A DNA stretch of 64,000 bases. Source: Acidobacteriota bacterium. GTDB lineage: Bacteria; Acidobacteriota; Thermoanaerobaculia; Multivoradales; JBCCEF01. Positions 7,620-16,284 of the stretch are shown here, piece after piece. The notes under the pieces were generated by a model. It saw only the letters and a program-made list of their open reading frames with translations, ran no database searches and was not told where the DNA came from. Position numbers and translations under genes: made by a program. The stretch is taken from assembly GCA_039030395.1 (NCBI GenBank), contig JBCCEF010000001.1, forward strand, positions 543,315 through 607,314, in the 5' to 3' direction. Each line of letters opens with the position of its first letter. The first letter of the stretch is position 1.

Positions 7620-8043
7620 CAGGATCTTCCCAAACGGCCTCGCCGGCTTCCTCCGCGGCGAAGGCTTCGCGCTCGAAGGGGTTGTCGCGGTAGGGATGGC
7701 CGCCGCGTAGCCAGGCCCAGGCGCCGGCGACCAGGTAGGCCGGGATGAAGAGAGGTCCCCAGCGCTCCGCCTGGCGCACGTGAACGCGCTCGTGGGGGCG
7801 CCAGCGGTCGAGGTCGCCGCCGCGGCGCCCCACCACCACGTGGCCCAGGGTCAACGCCGTCGCTCGCAGCCAGCGCCGCTCGAGCAGCCAGGTGGCAAAG
7901 CCGCCGTGGACCTCGAGCACCCCGTCGACGGAGCGCGCCTGGCCGCCGGTACAGCGGCCGAGAGCGGCCACCAGCAGGCCGACGGTAGTGGTGGGCCAGG
8001 CCCATAAATAGGCCCAGAGAGACGATCGCCTCCTCATCGCCAT
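7600..8043 (-). CDS. Small membrane protein with HERVH motif (putative zincin-like)
   Basis: 147 residues. An N-terminal hydrophobic stretch (AYLWAWPTTTVGLLVAAL) precedes a conserved-looking core RPHERVHVRQAERWGPLF and a second hydrophobic segment (IPAYLVAGAWAWL). HERVH fits the HExxH zinc-binding pattern, but no third ligand is evident. The gene starts 4 nt after the stop of the M50-like gene, so the two form an operon of small membrane metallopeptidase-like proteins. I do not recognise a named family. The 3' end overlaps the CHAT gene on the other strand. Confidence 0.7.
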   Translation of the reverse strand: MAMRRRSSLWAYLWAWPTTTVGLLVAALGRCTGGQARSVDGVLEVHGGFATWLLERRWLRATALTLGHVVVGRRGGDLDRWRPHERVHVRQAERWGPLFIPAYLVAGAWAWLRGGHPYRDNPFEREAFAAEEAGEAVWEDPVSRPGE

Positions 8044-8047
8044 CCGG

Positions 8048-8788
8048 TCATCGCCGCAGCCAGGCTCGGTAAACGGCGAAGCCGATCATCGCGCCGGCCA
8101 CAGCACCCCACAGCAGCGCCCACACCACCGCTGGAATCCAGGTCATCTCGGCCATCGAACGGGCATCGTTGGCACCGCCGAGACCGGTGGACAGGCCGAC
8201 CAATACCCGCAGGTCGTCGAGAGCGAAGAGCGCCGCCTCGATGGCGATGAGATGCACCGTAAAGACCACCCAGCGGGCCGAAGTCCGCAGACCCACGAAC
8301 AGCAGCAGCAACCCGATGCCGCAGCCGGCCACCACTGTCAGCAGCCCGGCGCCGAGGTCGCCGGAGAGGAGATTCGGCACGCCATAGCGCACGGTCAAGA
8401 GCACCATGGCGCCGCCGATGGCGATCAGGGCGAAGCGCCCGGCCCGCGGCCGCCGACCGAGGAGGACCAGCACCGCCCCAAAGAGAGCAGCCCCCAGATA
8501 GCCGGCGGGGACGATCAGCCAGCGCCAGCCGCCGGCGGTGTAGGCCAGGCCGGAACCGTCCGGAGCGATCCAGAAGCGCTGGAACTCCCCGCCGGTCAAC
8601 AGAGCGGCCAGGCCGTGTCCCAGCTCGTGGACGGTGGTGAGAAGCAGGCGAAAGGGGAAGGCCAGCGCCGACAACCACGGCACCCAGGCGAGGAGTACCG
8701 CCACCACGGCGGCGAGGCCGATCAGCTTGAGGACCTCCGCGCGCGGCAGGTCACGACTCGGCAAGGTTCGGCGAGAAGTGGACAACAT
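8048..8788 (-). CDS. M50B-like membrane peptidase
   Basis: 246 residues with about six hydrophobic segments. The motif TTVHELGHGLAALLTGG (residues about 52-68) carries the HExxH of M50-type intramembrane zinc peptidases; the pattern fits the Peptidase_M50B family. The downstream HERVH gene follows after 4 nt. In related bacteria M50B proteins are poorly characterised; a role in cleaving membrane-anchored substrates is inferred. It is divergent from the large surface-protein gene, with starts 95 bp apart. Confidence 0.82.
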   Translation of the reverse strand: MLSTSRRTLPSRDLPRAEVLKLIGLAAVVAVLLAWVPWLSALAFPFRLLLTTVHELGHGLAALLTGGEFQRFWIAPDGSGLAYTAGGWRWLIVPAGYLGAALFGAVLVLLGRRPRAGRFALIAIGGAMVLLTVRYGVPNLLSGDLGAGLLTVVAGCGIGLLLLFVGLRTSARWVVFTVHLIAIEAALFALDDLRVLVGLSTGLGGANDARSMAEMTWIPAVVWALLWGAVAGAMIGFAVYRAWLRR

Positions 8789-8871
8789 GGCGGGCCGAGA
8801 TTACCGGAAAGCCCCTAGGGGCGAACGGGCGGCGGGACGGCAAAGCCGGCAGAAGCACCCGTGCCCGGTGC

Positions 8872-8877
8872 TATTCT
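8872..8877 (+). promoter_or_regulatory. -10-like box directly before the 8884 start (possible leaderless mRNA)
   Basis: TATTCT ends 6 nt before ATG 8884 and no Shine-Dalgarno sequence is present, so transcription would begin at or next to the start codon. No good -35 match is visible. Confidence 0.4.
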
Positions 8878-8883
8878 GCCGCG

Positions 8884-11800
8884 ATGGCGCCTTTGATCTC
8901 GGGCCGACGGCGGGCCGCGCGCAGATGGGCCTGGGCGCTCATCGTGGCAACCTGCGGGAGTTTGGCGATGATGGCCGGTGCCGGTGCCCCCGAACCGACC
9001 GCGCAGCGCTCTCTGCGACCGGACCTCCCCCTACCCAACCCCTACCTGGCCTGGCTTCCCTCCGGTGTGACGCCGGACTGGAAGGCGTGGAATACCAAAA
9101 TGGCCGCCGAGGCGGCGGCAAGGAGCCGGCGGTTGGGCGCCCTGGCGGGACCGATCTTTGGCGAGCAGGAGGCGAACGGAGTGAGCGGCGAGAACGACTT
9201 GCCCCCCTTCGCCGAGAGCCTGCCGGAGGCCGGCACGGCGCCCGGCGAAAGCGCTCGTTTCGAGATCCACGGCACGTTGCTGGCGGCGCCGGCGGAGCAA
9301 GCGCCGGCTTCCGAACCGAACGGCGCCATTCCCCTGGCACCTCTCCTCGATGTGGGCGCCGGCGCGGCGCGGGCGGTGCGCGGCGAGATCGGCGACGGCG
9401 CCTTCGGCGCCACCTCCGGCGACTTCGACGTTTACCGCCTCCAGGGGGTCGCCGGGCAGCTCTTGGAACTCGCCGTCGACACCGACCGGCCGCTGGCGGA
9501 CCTCGATCCCATCGTCGCCCTGTGGAGCGCTGCCGGCGAGGTGATCGACCTCAACGACAATTTGCCCGGCTCCGGCTTTCTCCAATCCTTTGACAGCTAC
9601 CTGGCCGTCACCCTGCCGGCGGACGGCACCTACTACGCGGTGGTCGGGGGCCGCGGCGATGCGGGAGGATCGTCGGACTTGGAAGACCAGTTCCCTTCCG
9701 ACCCCTTCGACGCCGCCTCCGGCCCCGGCGCCGGCAGCACCGGCCGCTACACGCTGACCGCCGGCCTCGATGCCCCCGGACCGGGCAGCGGCCGGCGGGT
9801 GGATAAGGACACCTTCCGCCTCGACCTGCGCTCGGGCGACGTGATCGGTGCCAATCTCCTGGGCGGCGCCCTGGGACTGACCCTGACGGATCCCAGCGGC
9901 CTCCCGCGGGTGACCTCCGTAGGACGGGACCTGTCGGCCATCTACCCGGCAGATTCGCCGCTCCCCGGCGGCGGCCAGGCAGCCCTCGCCTACGTTGTCG
10001 ACCGGGCTGGCCCCTGGACCCTGACGGTGGCCCGGGCGCCCTCCTTCCAGCGCGGCGCCTATCGGGTCGAGGTGGAACTGGCGCGCGGCCCCCTGCTCGC
10101 CACCGCGACGCCGCAAACGGCGGTGCTGTTCGTGGACTTTGACGGCGCGGTGATCGACCCGGTGATCTTCCGCCTTCAGCCGGGCCCGCGACCGTTCTCT
10201 CCACTGGCGGACTTTCTACCGCGCTGGGGACTGTCGCCGGCAGACGAGGACGCGTTGATCGACCGCGTCCTGGCGGTGGTGGCAGAAAACCTCCGGGACG
10301 ACCTCCGGAGCCGCGGCGGCAACGGCGACTTCTCCACCGAGGGTCTGTTTGGCCGCTTCGACCTCGAACTCCGGAACAGCCGCGATCACACCGACCCCTG
10401 GGGCCAGCCGGGGGTGAGCCGGGTGGTGGTGGGCGGCACGGTGGATGAGCTCGGCGGCCTGACCATCGGACTGGCGCAAAGCATCGATCCGGGCAACTTT
10501 GCGCCGCGGGAAACGGCGGTGGTGTTGCTCGACTTTCTGAGCGCCGAGGCGGACGACCCCAATTCCTTGAACGGCATCGAGCGGGCGCCGGGAGTGTCGG
10601 CGGTCGAGCTGATCGGCACCGCCCTCGGCAACCTGGTGGCCCACGAGGCCGGCCACTTCCTGGCCAATTTTCACACTGAACGGGACTCCGGACCCACCAC
10701 CCTGATGGACCGAGGCGGCCGCATCCCGTTGCTCCTCGGAGTGGGCGAAGACGGCATCTTCGGCAGCGCCGACGATCTCGACGTGGACTTTGACCGCGAC
10801 CACTACAGCCCGGTGGAGGCCTTCTCGGGCATCGAGAACACGCTCGATGCCATCGCCTTCGCCTTGGTCGCTGGCGGTCCCCGGGCGGAACTGGTGCTGC
10901 GGCCAAGGAGCGTCGACTTCGGAGCCCAACCGGTCACCAACGAGAGCCGCCGATCCGTCGCCTACAAGAACGCCGGTACGGCACCTCTGGCCCTCGCTCC
11001 GCCGGCGCTGACCGGAACCGGGTTCGAGCTGGAGTCCTTCGACCTCGCCGAGGCGTCCCTGCCGGCCGGCGGCATCGCCACCGCCGAGGTCGCCTTCACT
11101 CCCCCGGGCCTCGGGGCCTTCCTGGGCACCCTGACCACCACCTCCGGCGATCCCCTAGCTCCGAAGCCGAGGGTCAGCCTCCTGGGACAGGGCGGCGTGC
11201 CGGCAGCGACGGTCGACCCCCTAGCCGAGGACTTCGGAGAACTCATCTACGGAGACTCGGCAATAGAGTCCCTCCGCTCCTTCCGCATCACCAACGGCGG
11301 CGAGGGCGCGCTAGAGATCGGTCCGCCGGTGTTCGACGGGCCGGACGGCGACCGCTTCGAGGCCGTCGGGCGGGCGGAGCTCTCGCTGCCGGCCGGCGGC
11401 GCGGGCGAGATCACCCTCGCCTTCCGGCCCCGAGGGCGGGTGGGCACCCAGCGGGCTTTCGCTTTCCTGCCGACCAACGATCCGAAACGGCCGCGCTTCG
11501 GCCTGGAACTCACCGGCACCGCCCAGGGGCCGGACATCGCTGTGACCCCGGGGCCGGTGTACTTCTTCGGCAGCGTGCGGGTGGACCGCTTTCGCGAGCG
11601 CATCTTCACCATCGCCAACGAGGGCAGCCGCGACCTGGCTCTCGCCGGCGCCACCATCGAGGGGCCGGAGGCCGGCGACTTCACGATTTCCGGAGGCACC
11701 CTGCCGCCGATCCTGCCGGCCGGCGACGCGGCGCAGATCACCCTGCGTTTCCGGCCTTCGGAAACCGGCGAGCGCGGCGCATTCTTAGTCCTCCCGAACG

Positions 11801-12666
11801 ACGATCCGGACGAAGGCGGTCTGGAAATCGAGTTGCTCGGCATCGGCACCCTGCCGGAATTGACGGTGGAGCCCGCCGAGCGCGATTTCGGCCCGGTCGG
11901 CGCCGGCGCCGAGGCGGTGCGCTTCGTGCGGGTCCAGAACACCGGCGACGCCACCTTGAGCGTCGAAACCAGCAGCATATTCGGGCCTGACGCCGACCGG
12001 TTCCGCATCGAAACGGGCGCCGCGCCCTTCGTGCTGACCCCGGACGGCGAGCGCGTCCTCCGACTCTCGTACATTCCCCTGGCACCGGGTGGGAGTGGGG
12101 CGGAGCTGGTGTTTGAGAGCGACGATCCGGCCCGGGCGACGGCGACCGTTCCGCTCTCCGGGCTGGGCACGGCTCCGGCGCTGTTCCTCGACAAGCGCTG
12201 CGCGGCGGCGGCGAGCGGCGAGGCTGGGCGATTCCTCTGCACTCTGGAGGTGATCGGCGGCGGTCCGGGAGCGAACGCCGCCGTCGAGGTGGTCGACTTC
12301 CTGCCCGCCGGGGTGACCTGGCTGGGCGATGACTGCGGCGCCGGACCCCCGGTAGGCGATCCGGCCGGCAGCGAGCTGCTCTGGCAGGTGGGTCAGCTCG
12401 AGGACGGCGAGGCCCGCACCTGCGAGCTGGATCTGCGGATCGAACCGAGCGGGGACGCCGGACAGGCGACGCCGATCAATCGCGCTGCAGCGCGCAGTTT
12501 CCTCACCGCCCCGGGGTCCTTCGACGCCGAAGCCGAGGCTCCACTGGGCGAGATCGCACCGGTGGAGATTCCCACCCTCGGCACCTGGGCTTGGGTGCTC
12601 CTCGGCCTGCTGCTGGCGTGGATCGGCTGGAGACAGACCGGGGGACGAGCCCCCGGCCGTTCCTAG
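8884..12666 (+). CDS. Large surface protein: metzincin-like motif, four choice-of-anchor-D domains, IPTL-CTERM tail
   Basis: 1260 residues. A signal peptide (residues 1-34) is followed by pre-peptidase-like beta domains (about 160-400), then a peptidase-like region with HEAGHFLANFH (His587-His597). This is the HExxHxxGxxH metzincin pattern with Ala in place of Gly. Next come four about 110-residue choice-of-anchor-D/ASH-like repeats (each begins like VDFGAQPV, EDFGELIY, VYFFGSV, RDFGPVGAG), a DUF11-like domain (about 1095-1200), and the C-terminus IPTLGTWAWVLLGLLLAWIG followed by basic residues. IPTLxxW plus a transmembrane helix plus a basic tail is the IPTL-CTERM sorting signal, processed by exosortase H-type enzymes; none is encoded in this window. 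Two dispersed-repeat copies lie in frame (read IPLAP). It is probably a secreted, surface-displayed protease. Confidence 0.85.
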   Translation: MAPLISGRRRAARRWAWALIVATCGSLAMMAGAGAPEPTAQRSLRPDLPLPNPYLAWLPSGVTPDWKAWNTKMAAEAAARSRRLGALAGPIFGEQEANGVSGENDLPPFAESLPEAGTAPGESARFEIHGTLLAAPAEQAPASEPNGAIPLAPLLDVGAGAARAVRGEIGDGAFGATSGDFDVYRLQGVAGQLLELAVDTDRPLADLDPIVALWSAAGEVIDLNDNLPGSGFLQSFDSYLAVTLPADGTYYAVVGGRGDAGGSSDLEDQFPSDPFDAASGPGAGSTGRYTLTAGLDAPGPGSGRRVDKDTFRLDLRSGDVIGANLLGGALGLTLTDPSGLPRVTSVGRDLSAIYPADSPLPGGGQAALAYVVDRAGPWTLTVARAPSFQRGAYRVEVELARGPLLATATPQTAVLFVDFDGAVIDPVIFRLQPGPRPFSPLADFLPRWGLSPADEDALIDRVLAVVAENLRDDLRSRGGNGDFSTEGLFGRFDLELRNSRDHTDPWGQPGVSRVVVGGTVDELGGLTIGLAQSIDPGNFAPRETAVVLLDFLSAEADDPNSLNGIERAPGVSAVELIGTALGNLVAHEAGHFLANFHTERDSGPTTLMDRGGRIPLLLGVGEDGIFGSADDLDVDFDRDHYSPVEAFSGIENTLDAIAFALVAGGPRAELVLRPRSVDFGAQPVTNESRRSVAYKNAGTAPLALAPPALTGTGFELESFDLAEASLPAGGIATAEVAFTPPGLGAFLGTLTTTSGDPLAPKPRVSLLGQGGVPAATVDPLAEDFGELIYGDSAIESLRSFRITNGGEGALEIGPPVFDGPDGDRFEAVGRAELSLPAGGAGEITLAFRPRGRVGTQRAFAFLPTNDPKRPRFGLELTGTAQGPDIAVTPGPVYFFGSVRVDRFRERIFTIANEGSRDLALAGATIEGPEAGDFTISGGTLPPILPAGDAAQITLRFRPSETGERGAFLVLPNDDPDEGGLEIELLGIGTLPELTVEPAERDFGPVGAGAEAVRFVRVQNTGDATLSVETSSIFGPDADRFRIETGAAPFVLTPDGERVLRLSYIPLAPGGSGAELVFESDDPARATATVPLSGLGTAPALFLDKRCAAAASGEAGRFLCTLEVIGGGPGANAAVEVVDFLPAGVTWLGDDCGAGPPVGDPAGSELLWQVGQLEDGEARTCELDLRIEPSGDAGQATPINRAAARSFLTAPGSFDAEAEAPLGEIAPVEIPTLGTWAWVLLGLLLAWIGWRQTGGRAPGRS
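9327..9342 (+). repeat. Dispersed repeat copy within CDS
   Basis: CATTCCCCTGGCACCT, core 9330-9341, on the coding strand and read as I-P-L-A-P in a Pro/Ala-rich linker. Confidence 0.9.
12070..12086 (+). repeat. Dispersed repeat copy within CDS
   Basis: TACATTCCCCTGGCACC, core 12075-12086, on the coding strand and read as Y-I-P-L-A-P in the last anchor-D repeat. Confidence 0.9.
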
Positions 12667-12671
12667 GCCGA

Positions 12672-14972
12672 CTAGAAGTCCAGCTTTACCCGCACGAAGG
12701 CGGCCCGGCCGGGCTCCTGGATGCGCTGACCGGTGAACGGGTTGCGGGCGTTCAGGTGATCGGCGTAGGCCTCGTCCAAGAGGTTCTCCGCCCCCACTTC
12801 CATCTTTAAGCCCTGGCGCACCTCGGTCCCCAGCAGCAAATTGACCGTCGTGTAGCCGGAAGTCTCGATCTCGAAACGGCGGATCGCCACGCGATCCTGG
12901 CGCTCGGCGAAGGTCGCCGACAGGTCACCCCACCAGCGCCCGCCGGCGGAGCGCACCGTCAGCCCGAGCTGCCCGGTGAGCGGTTCGATGCCGAGCACCG
13001 GTTCGTCCAGCAGGTCGTCCTCGCCGCGGGTGTAGCTGGCCGAGGCGTACCAGGTGAAGTTCTCCGACGGCTGCTGCCGAAGGGTCAACTCGCCTCCCCA
13101 GAAAGTCGCTGAATCGCCATTGATGTAGCGAAACACCGTCGGCGGACTCAGCGGCAGCCGCTTGGGCAAGGTGGGATCCGGCACGATGGTGATGTAGTCA
13201 TCGATCTGCCGATAGAAGGTCGCCACGTCCAACCAGAAGTCGCCAGCGGACCACTGACTGCCGAGATCCAACTCCAGGCTGGTCTCCGGATCGAGGGCGG
13301 GGTTGCCCATGAACTCGACGCTGGCCTGGAACTTGGAGGCCGGGAAGCGGTCCGAATAGCGCTCCAGCACCGTCGCCGTGCGCACCGCCCGGCCGATGCC
13401 CGCGGTGGCGCTCCAGCGGTCCGTCAGCCGCCAGCGGCCGGAGACGGCGGCACTGACGTGGGTCTCGGCCTGATCGAGATCGCCGGAGGTGTTGGCCCGG
13501 AAGAAGTCCGACACCTCGCCGGCGGACGCGTCGATCCGATCCACCCGCACCCCCAGGCTGATCTCGGCGGCGGCCGCCGAGCGCACCACCTGGGCGTAGA
13601 CCCCCTGGTTCTCGATCTCGGCTTCCGGCCACACGATGTCGTTGAACAGCAGGCGATCCCCCCCGGTACCATCACCAGCTCGTCGAAAGATGCGCCGCTG
13701 GGCCATTTGTTCGGAACGATAGGCATCGCCGCCGACCTTCCAGCGCCAGCGCTCGCCGTCCGTCGCGGCGTGGAACCGGCCGCCGGCGGCGTTCGACTCG
13801 GTCGGCAGATCCACCCGCAAGGCAAAGGGCGGAATGCGGCCGGCCATCGGCCGCGCCGTGGGCTTCTCGTCGTTGTTCATGCGGTGATCCTTGCGGTTCA
13901 CCCACAGCTGGCCGTACAGCTCCGAGAAGGTGCCCCGGCGGTTCTGGGCCTGGAGCGACAGGGCGTGGGAGCGGGTGTAGAAGTAGCTGGCGTCGAGCAA
14001 CCGGCCCGGATAGTCGATGTCCTCCTGCTGCTGATAGCCGCCGCTCAAATCCAGCACCAGGCCATCCGCCAGATCCGCCGCCAGGCGCCAGCGGCCGGTG
14101 GAGGATACGAAGTCGCCGGGCACTTCGAAGCCGTCGCCGTCCTCGTAGTCGTCGCCCTCCAGCCGCTCGGCAAAGAGCGAGCCGGCGATCCGTGACCCGG
14201 AGATCGCCACCGAGCCGTGGCCGCCGGCCGAGGCGTTGTCGTTCCAGCCGAGGCCGGCGGAGCCGCCGACGTTGAATCCCGTCGACGAAAACACCGGCGC
14301 CGCGGTGTTCACCTGGATGGCGCTCAGGGCGCCGGAACCCCAGGTCAGGGCGTAGGGGCCCTTGACCACCCGCACCTGCTCCGCCGCGTGCAGACCGACG
14401 TGGGAGAGATCCGAATCCATCCGCGCCGGCCCCGCTGCGAAGGTGCGGGTACCGTCCACGAACATCGCGACCTGCGACTCCTGCAGACCGCGGATCGAAG
14501 GCTCCAGATTGACCGGCCCACGGCGCACCGCCGACAGCCCCGGCGTGCCGCGCAGGGCCTCGGCCAGATCATTCTGCGATGCCCGCTCCAGCTCGTCGGC
14601 GGAAACCTGCAGTTCCGTCGCCAGATCCGGGCTGCCGGCGGTGACCAGCAGCTCCTGGCGCACCGCCGCCAGCGGCAGCTCGATGCGACCGAATTGCTCG
14701 GCGGCGCCTTGCCTCACCGTTTCAAAACCGCGGGCGCGCACCGCGAGGGTCGCCCCGGGCGCCGATCCCTCGAACCGAAAGGTGCCGTCGTTGCCGGTCC
14801 GCACCGATTGCAGGGTCTCGCCGTCGGCGCTGATCAGCTCGACCGTCGCGCCGGCGATGGGCCGACCTTGAGGATCGACCACCGTGCCGCTCGTTCTATC
14901 GTTCTCGGCTCCGGCCGCCATCGCCCCGCAGAGGGCGAGGAGGAGGCCGAAGATCCATCTCTTGTTTGTCAT
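12672..14972 (-). CDS. TonB-dependent outer-membrane receptor (metal type suspected)
   Basis: 766 residues. A signal peptide (1-22) is followed by a carboxypeptidase-regulatory-like domain (GTVVDPQGRPIAGATVELIS, about 28-110), the plug domain (LAEALRGTPGLSAVRRGPVN, VAMFVDGTR, VRVVKGPYALTWGSGALSAI) and a 22-strand barrel ending in Phe (FVRVKLDF). The start has GGAGATGGGTAG before ATG. The plug resembles OprC/copper-type receptors, and the upstream gene encodes a Cys-rich exported protein as seen beside metal receptors. Copper is therefore a reasonable but unproven guess. The 3' end is only 5 bp from the end of the convergent surface-protein gene. Confidence 0.85.
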   Translation of the reverse strand: MTNKRWIFGLLLALCGAMAAGAENDRTSGTVVDPQGRPIAGATVELISADGETLQSVRTGNDGTFRFEGSAPGATLAVRARGFETVRQGAAEQFGRIELPLAAVRQELLVTAGSPDLATELQVSADELERASQNDLAEALRGTPGLSAVRRGPVNLEPSIRGLQESQVAMFVDGTRTFAAGPARMDSDLSHVGLHAAEQVRVVKGPYALTWGSGALSAIQVNTAAPVFSSTGFNVGGSAGLGWNDNASAGGHGSVAISGSRIAGSLFAERLEGDDYEDGDGFEVPGDFVSSTGRWRLAADLADGLVLDLSGGYQQQEDIDYPGRLLDASYFYTRSHALSLQAQNRRGTFSELYGQLWVNRKDHRMNNDEKPTARPMAGRIPPFALRVDLPTESNAAGGRFHAATDGERWRWKVGGDAYRSEQMAQRRIFRRAGDGTGGDRLLFNDIVWPEAEIENQGVYAQVVRSAAAAEISLGVRVDRIDASAGEVSDFFRANTSGDLDQAETHVSAAVSGRWRLTDRWSATAGIGRAVRTATVLERYSDRFPASKFQASVEFMGNPALDPETSLELDLGSQWSAGDFWLDVATFYRQIDDYITIVPDPTLPKRLPLSPPTVFRYINGDSATFWGGELTLRQQPSENFTWYASASYTRGEDDLLDEPVLGIEPLTGQLGLTVRSAGGRWWGDLSATFAERQDRVAIRRFEIETSGYTTVNLLLGTEVRQGLKMEVGAENLLDEAYADHLNARNPFTGQRIQEPGRAAFVRVKLDF

Positions 14973-15111
14973 CTACCCATCTCCCATCGCGCGCTGTTCA
15001 AACGCGCACCGTCGTTCGATCGTCGCCGGCGGAAAAGGCACGAATCCGCCGTGCGGAAAGCGGCGCCACGACCGAACTCGGTCACGGCGCACGAACTTCA
15101 CGACAAAGAGG

Positions 15112-15507
15112 TCAGGTCTGAGGGAGGGGTGGTCCGCGCGGCGCGGCCGGTCTGGCGCACGGTGAAAGGCCGGGAGCGGTCGAGTCGTCCGGCCGGCTCC
15201 AGCGATCGAGGGTGATCCCCGGTGCCCGGTAGGACGGTTCCGCCGTCCGCGGCGTAGGAAGGGCAGAGGCGGCGCCGGTGACGGCGCAGGGAAGCTCCGC
15301 CCGCACCTCGGTCGGTGGCTTCCAGTGGGGCCGTTCGGAGGACGGATGCCCGATGGCGAAGCCGGCGAGGGCCTTCAGCATGCAGCAGCCGGCATCGCAA
15401 GTTCCGCCGCAGCAGCCGCAGTCCGGCTCGGCGAACATCGGCGCCGCCAGGCCCAGGAGGACCACCAGCACCAGGCCGAAGGCGAAACAGCGGCGGCAGG
15501 ACACCAT
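15112..15507 (-). CDS. Small exported Cys-rich protein (putative metal binding)
   Basis: 131 residues from ATG 15507 (MVSCRRCFAFGLVLVVLLGL, signal peptide). Right after the predicted cleavage site is a cysteine cluster DCGCCGGTCDAGCCML with seven Cys in about 17 residues, then a Pro-rich tail without recognisable domain. A longer upstream frame (to 15669) would overlap the divergent lolA gene and lacks a reason. It lies 139 bp upstream of the TonB receptor in the same direction, so co-transcription for metal (perhaps copper) handling is inferred. No named family is recognised. Confidence 0.6.
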   Translation of the reverse strand: MVSCRRCFAFGLVLVVLLGLAAPMFAEPDCGCCGGTCDAGCCMLKALAGFAIGHPSSERPHWKPPTEVRAELPCAVTGAASALPTPRTAEPSYRAPGITLDRWSRPDDSTAPGLSPCARPAAPRGPPLPQT

Positions 15508-15556
15508 GCTGTCGATCCTATCGCGCCGCAAGGCCGATTCCGATACGGTACGACTC

Positions 15557-16198
15557 ATGAGAAACGTCTTTCTAGCCGCGGCCGGTGGCTTCCTCGCCCT
15601 CGCCTTTGCCTCACCGTCCTGGGCCGAAGAGAACGCTCTGGATCCCTGGGCGACCCTCGCCGAGGTCAAAAACCAGCTCCGCGCGGACGGGCCGACCCGG
15701 GCGGACTTCGTTCACCACTACATCCCCGCCGGCTTTCCGGACGGCGAGGTCGAGTCCGGCGAACTCTCCCTGGCCCTGCCGGACTGCCTGCGCTGGGACT
15801 ACCGGGAGCCCTACGGCAAGAGCTTCCTGATCTGCGGCCGGGAAGCCCACTTCTGGGTGCCCGAAGACGGCACCGGACAGCGCTCGATGGTCGATCCGCA
15901 AGGCGAGCCGGGGCTGGACCTGCTGCTGCTCGATACGCGGCAACTGGCCACCCGCTATCGCGCCACGGCCGAAACGGACGACGCCGGGAACATCATCCTC
16001 GACCTGGAGCCGGATGAGATGGCGACGGTCCTGATCGGCGCCCGCTTCGTGATCGACTCGCGCACCGACCGCCTGCTGGAGGTGTCCTACGAGGATCGTG
16101 AGGGGGGCAGTACCCGCTTCGAGATCTCCGGCTACGGCCCCCTCGAGAAGGGCGGCCAGTTCACCCCTCCGGAATCGATCCTCTGGCAAGAGCCGTAG
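15557..16198 (+). CDS. lolA: Outer-membrane lipoprotein carrier protein LolA-like
   Basis: 213 residues. The start is ATG 15557 (MRNVFLAAAGGFLALAFASP, signal peptide); the longer open frame from 15278 overlaps the divergent Cys-rich gene and is rejected. The mature part has the LolA/LolB-like pattern: W-x-x-LRWDYREPYGKSFLICG, AHFWVPEDG, LDLEPDEMATVLIGARFVID and LLEVSYEDREGGSTRFEISGY. LolA is the periplasmic chaperone that ferries lipoproteins to the outer membrane. It is monocistronic or leads into yajQ 86 bp downstream. Confidence 0.82.
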   Translation: MRNVFLAAAGGFLALAFASPSWAEENALDPWATLAEVKNQLRADGPTRADFVHHYIPAGFPDGEVESGELSLALPDCLRWDYREPYGKSFLICGREAHFWVPEDGTGQRSMVDPQGEPGLDLLLLDTRQLATRYRATAETDDAGNIILDLEPDEMATVLIGARFVIDSRTDRLLEVSYEDREGGSTRFEISGYGPLEKGGQFTPPESILWQEP

Positions 16199-16226
16199 GA
16201 CCGCCAGCGGCGACGCGTGATTCCCG

Positions 16227-16232
16227 TATAAT
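16227..16232 (+). promoter_or_regulatory. -10 box TATAAT upstream of yajQ
   Basis: A perfect TATAAT stands 53 bp before ATG 16285 in a GC-rich context; no clear -35 at 16-18 bp. It implies a 5' leader of about 45 nt. Confidence 0.5.
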
Positions 16233-16284
16233 TGAATCGGCGGCGGCGCCTCTGCCGACCGCTCCGACGATCGAGCAAAAAACC

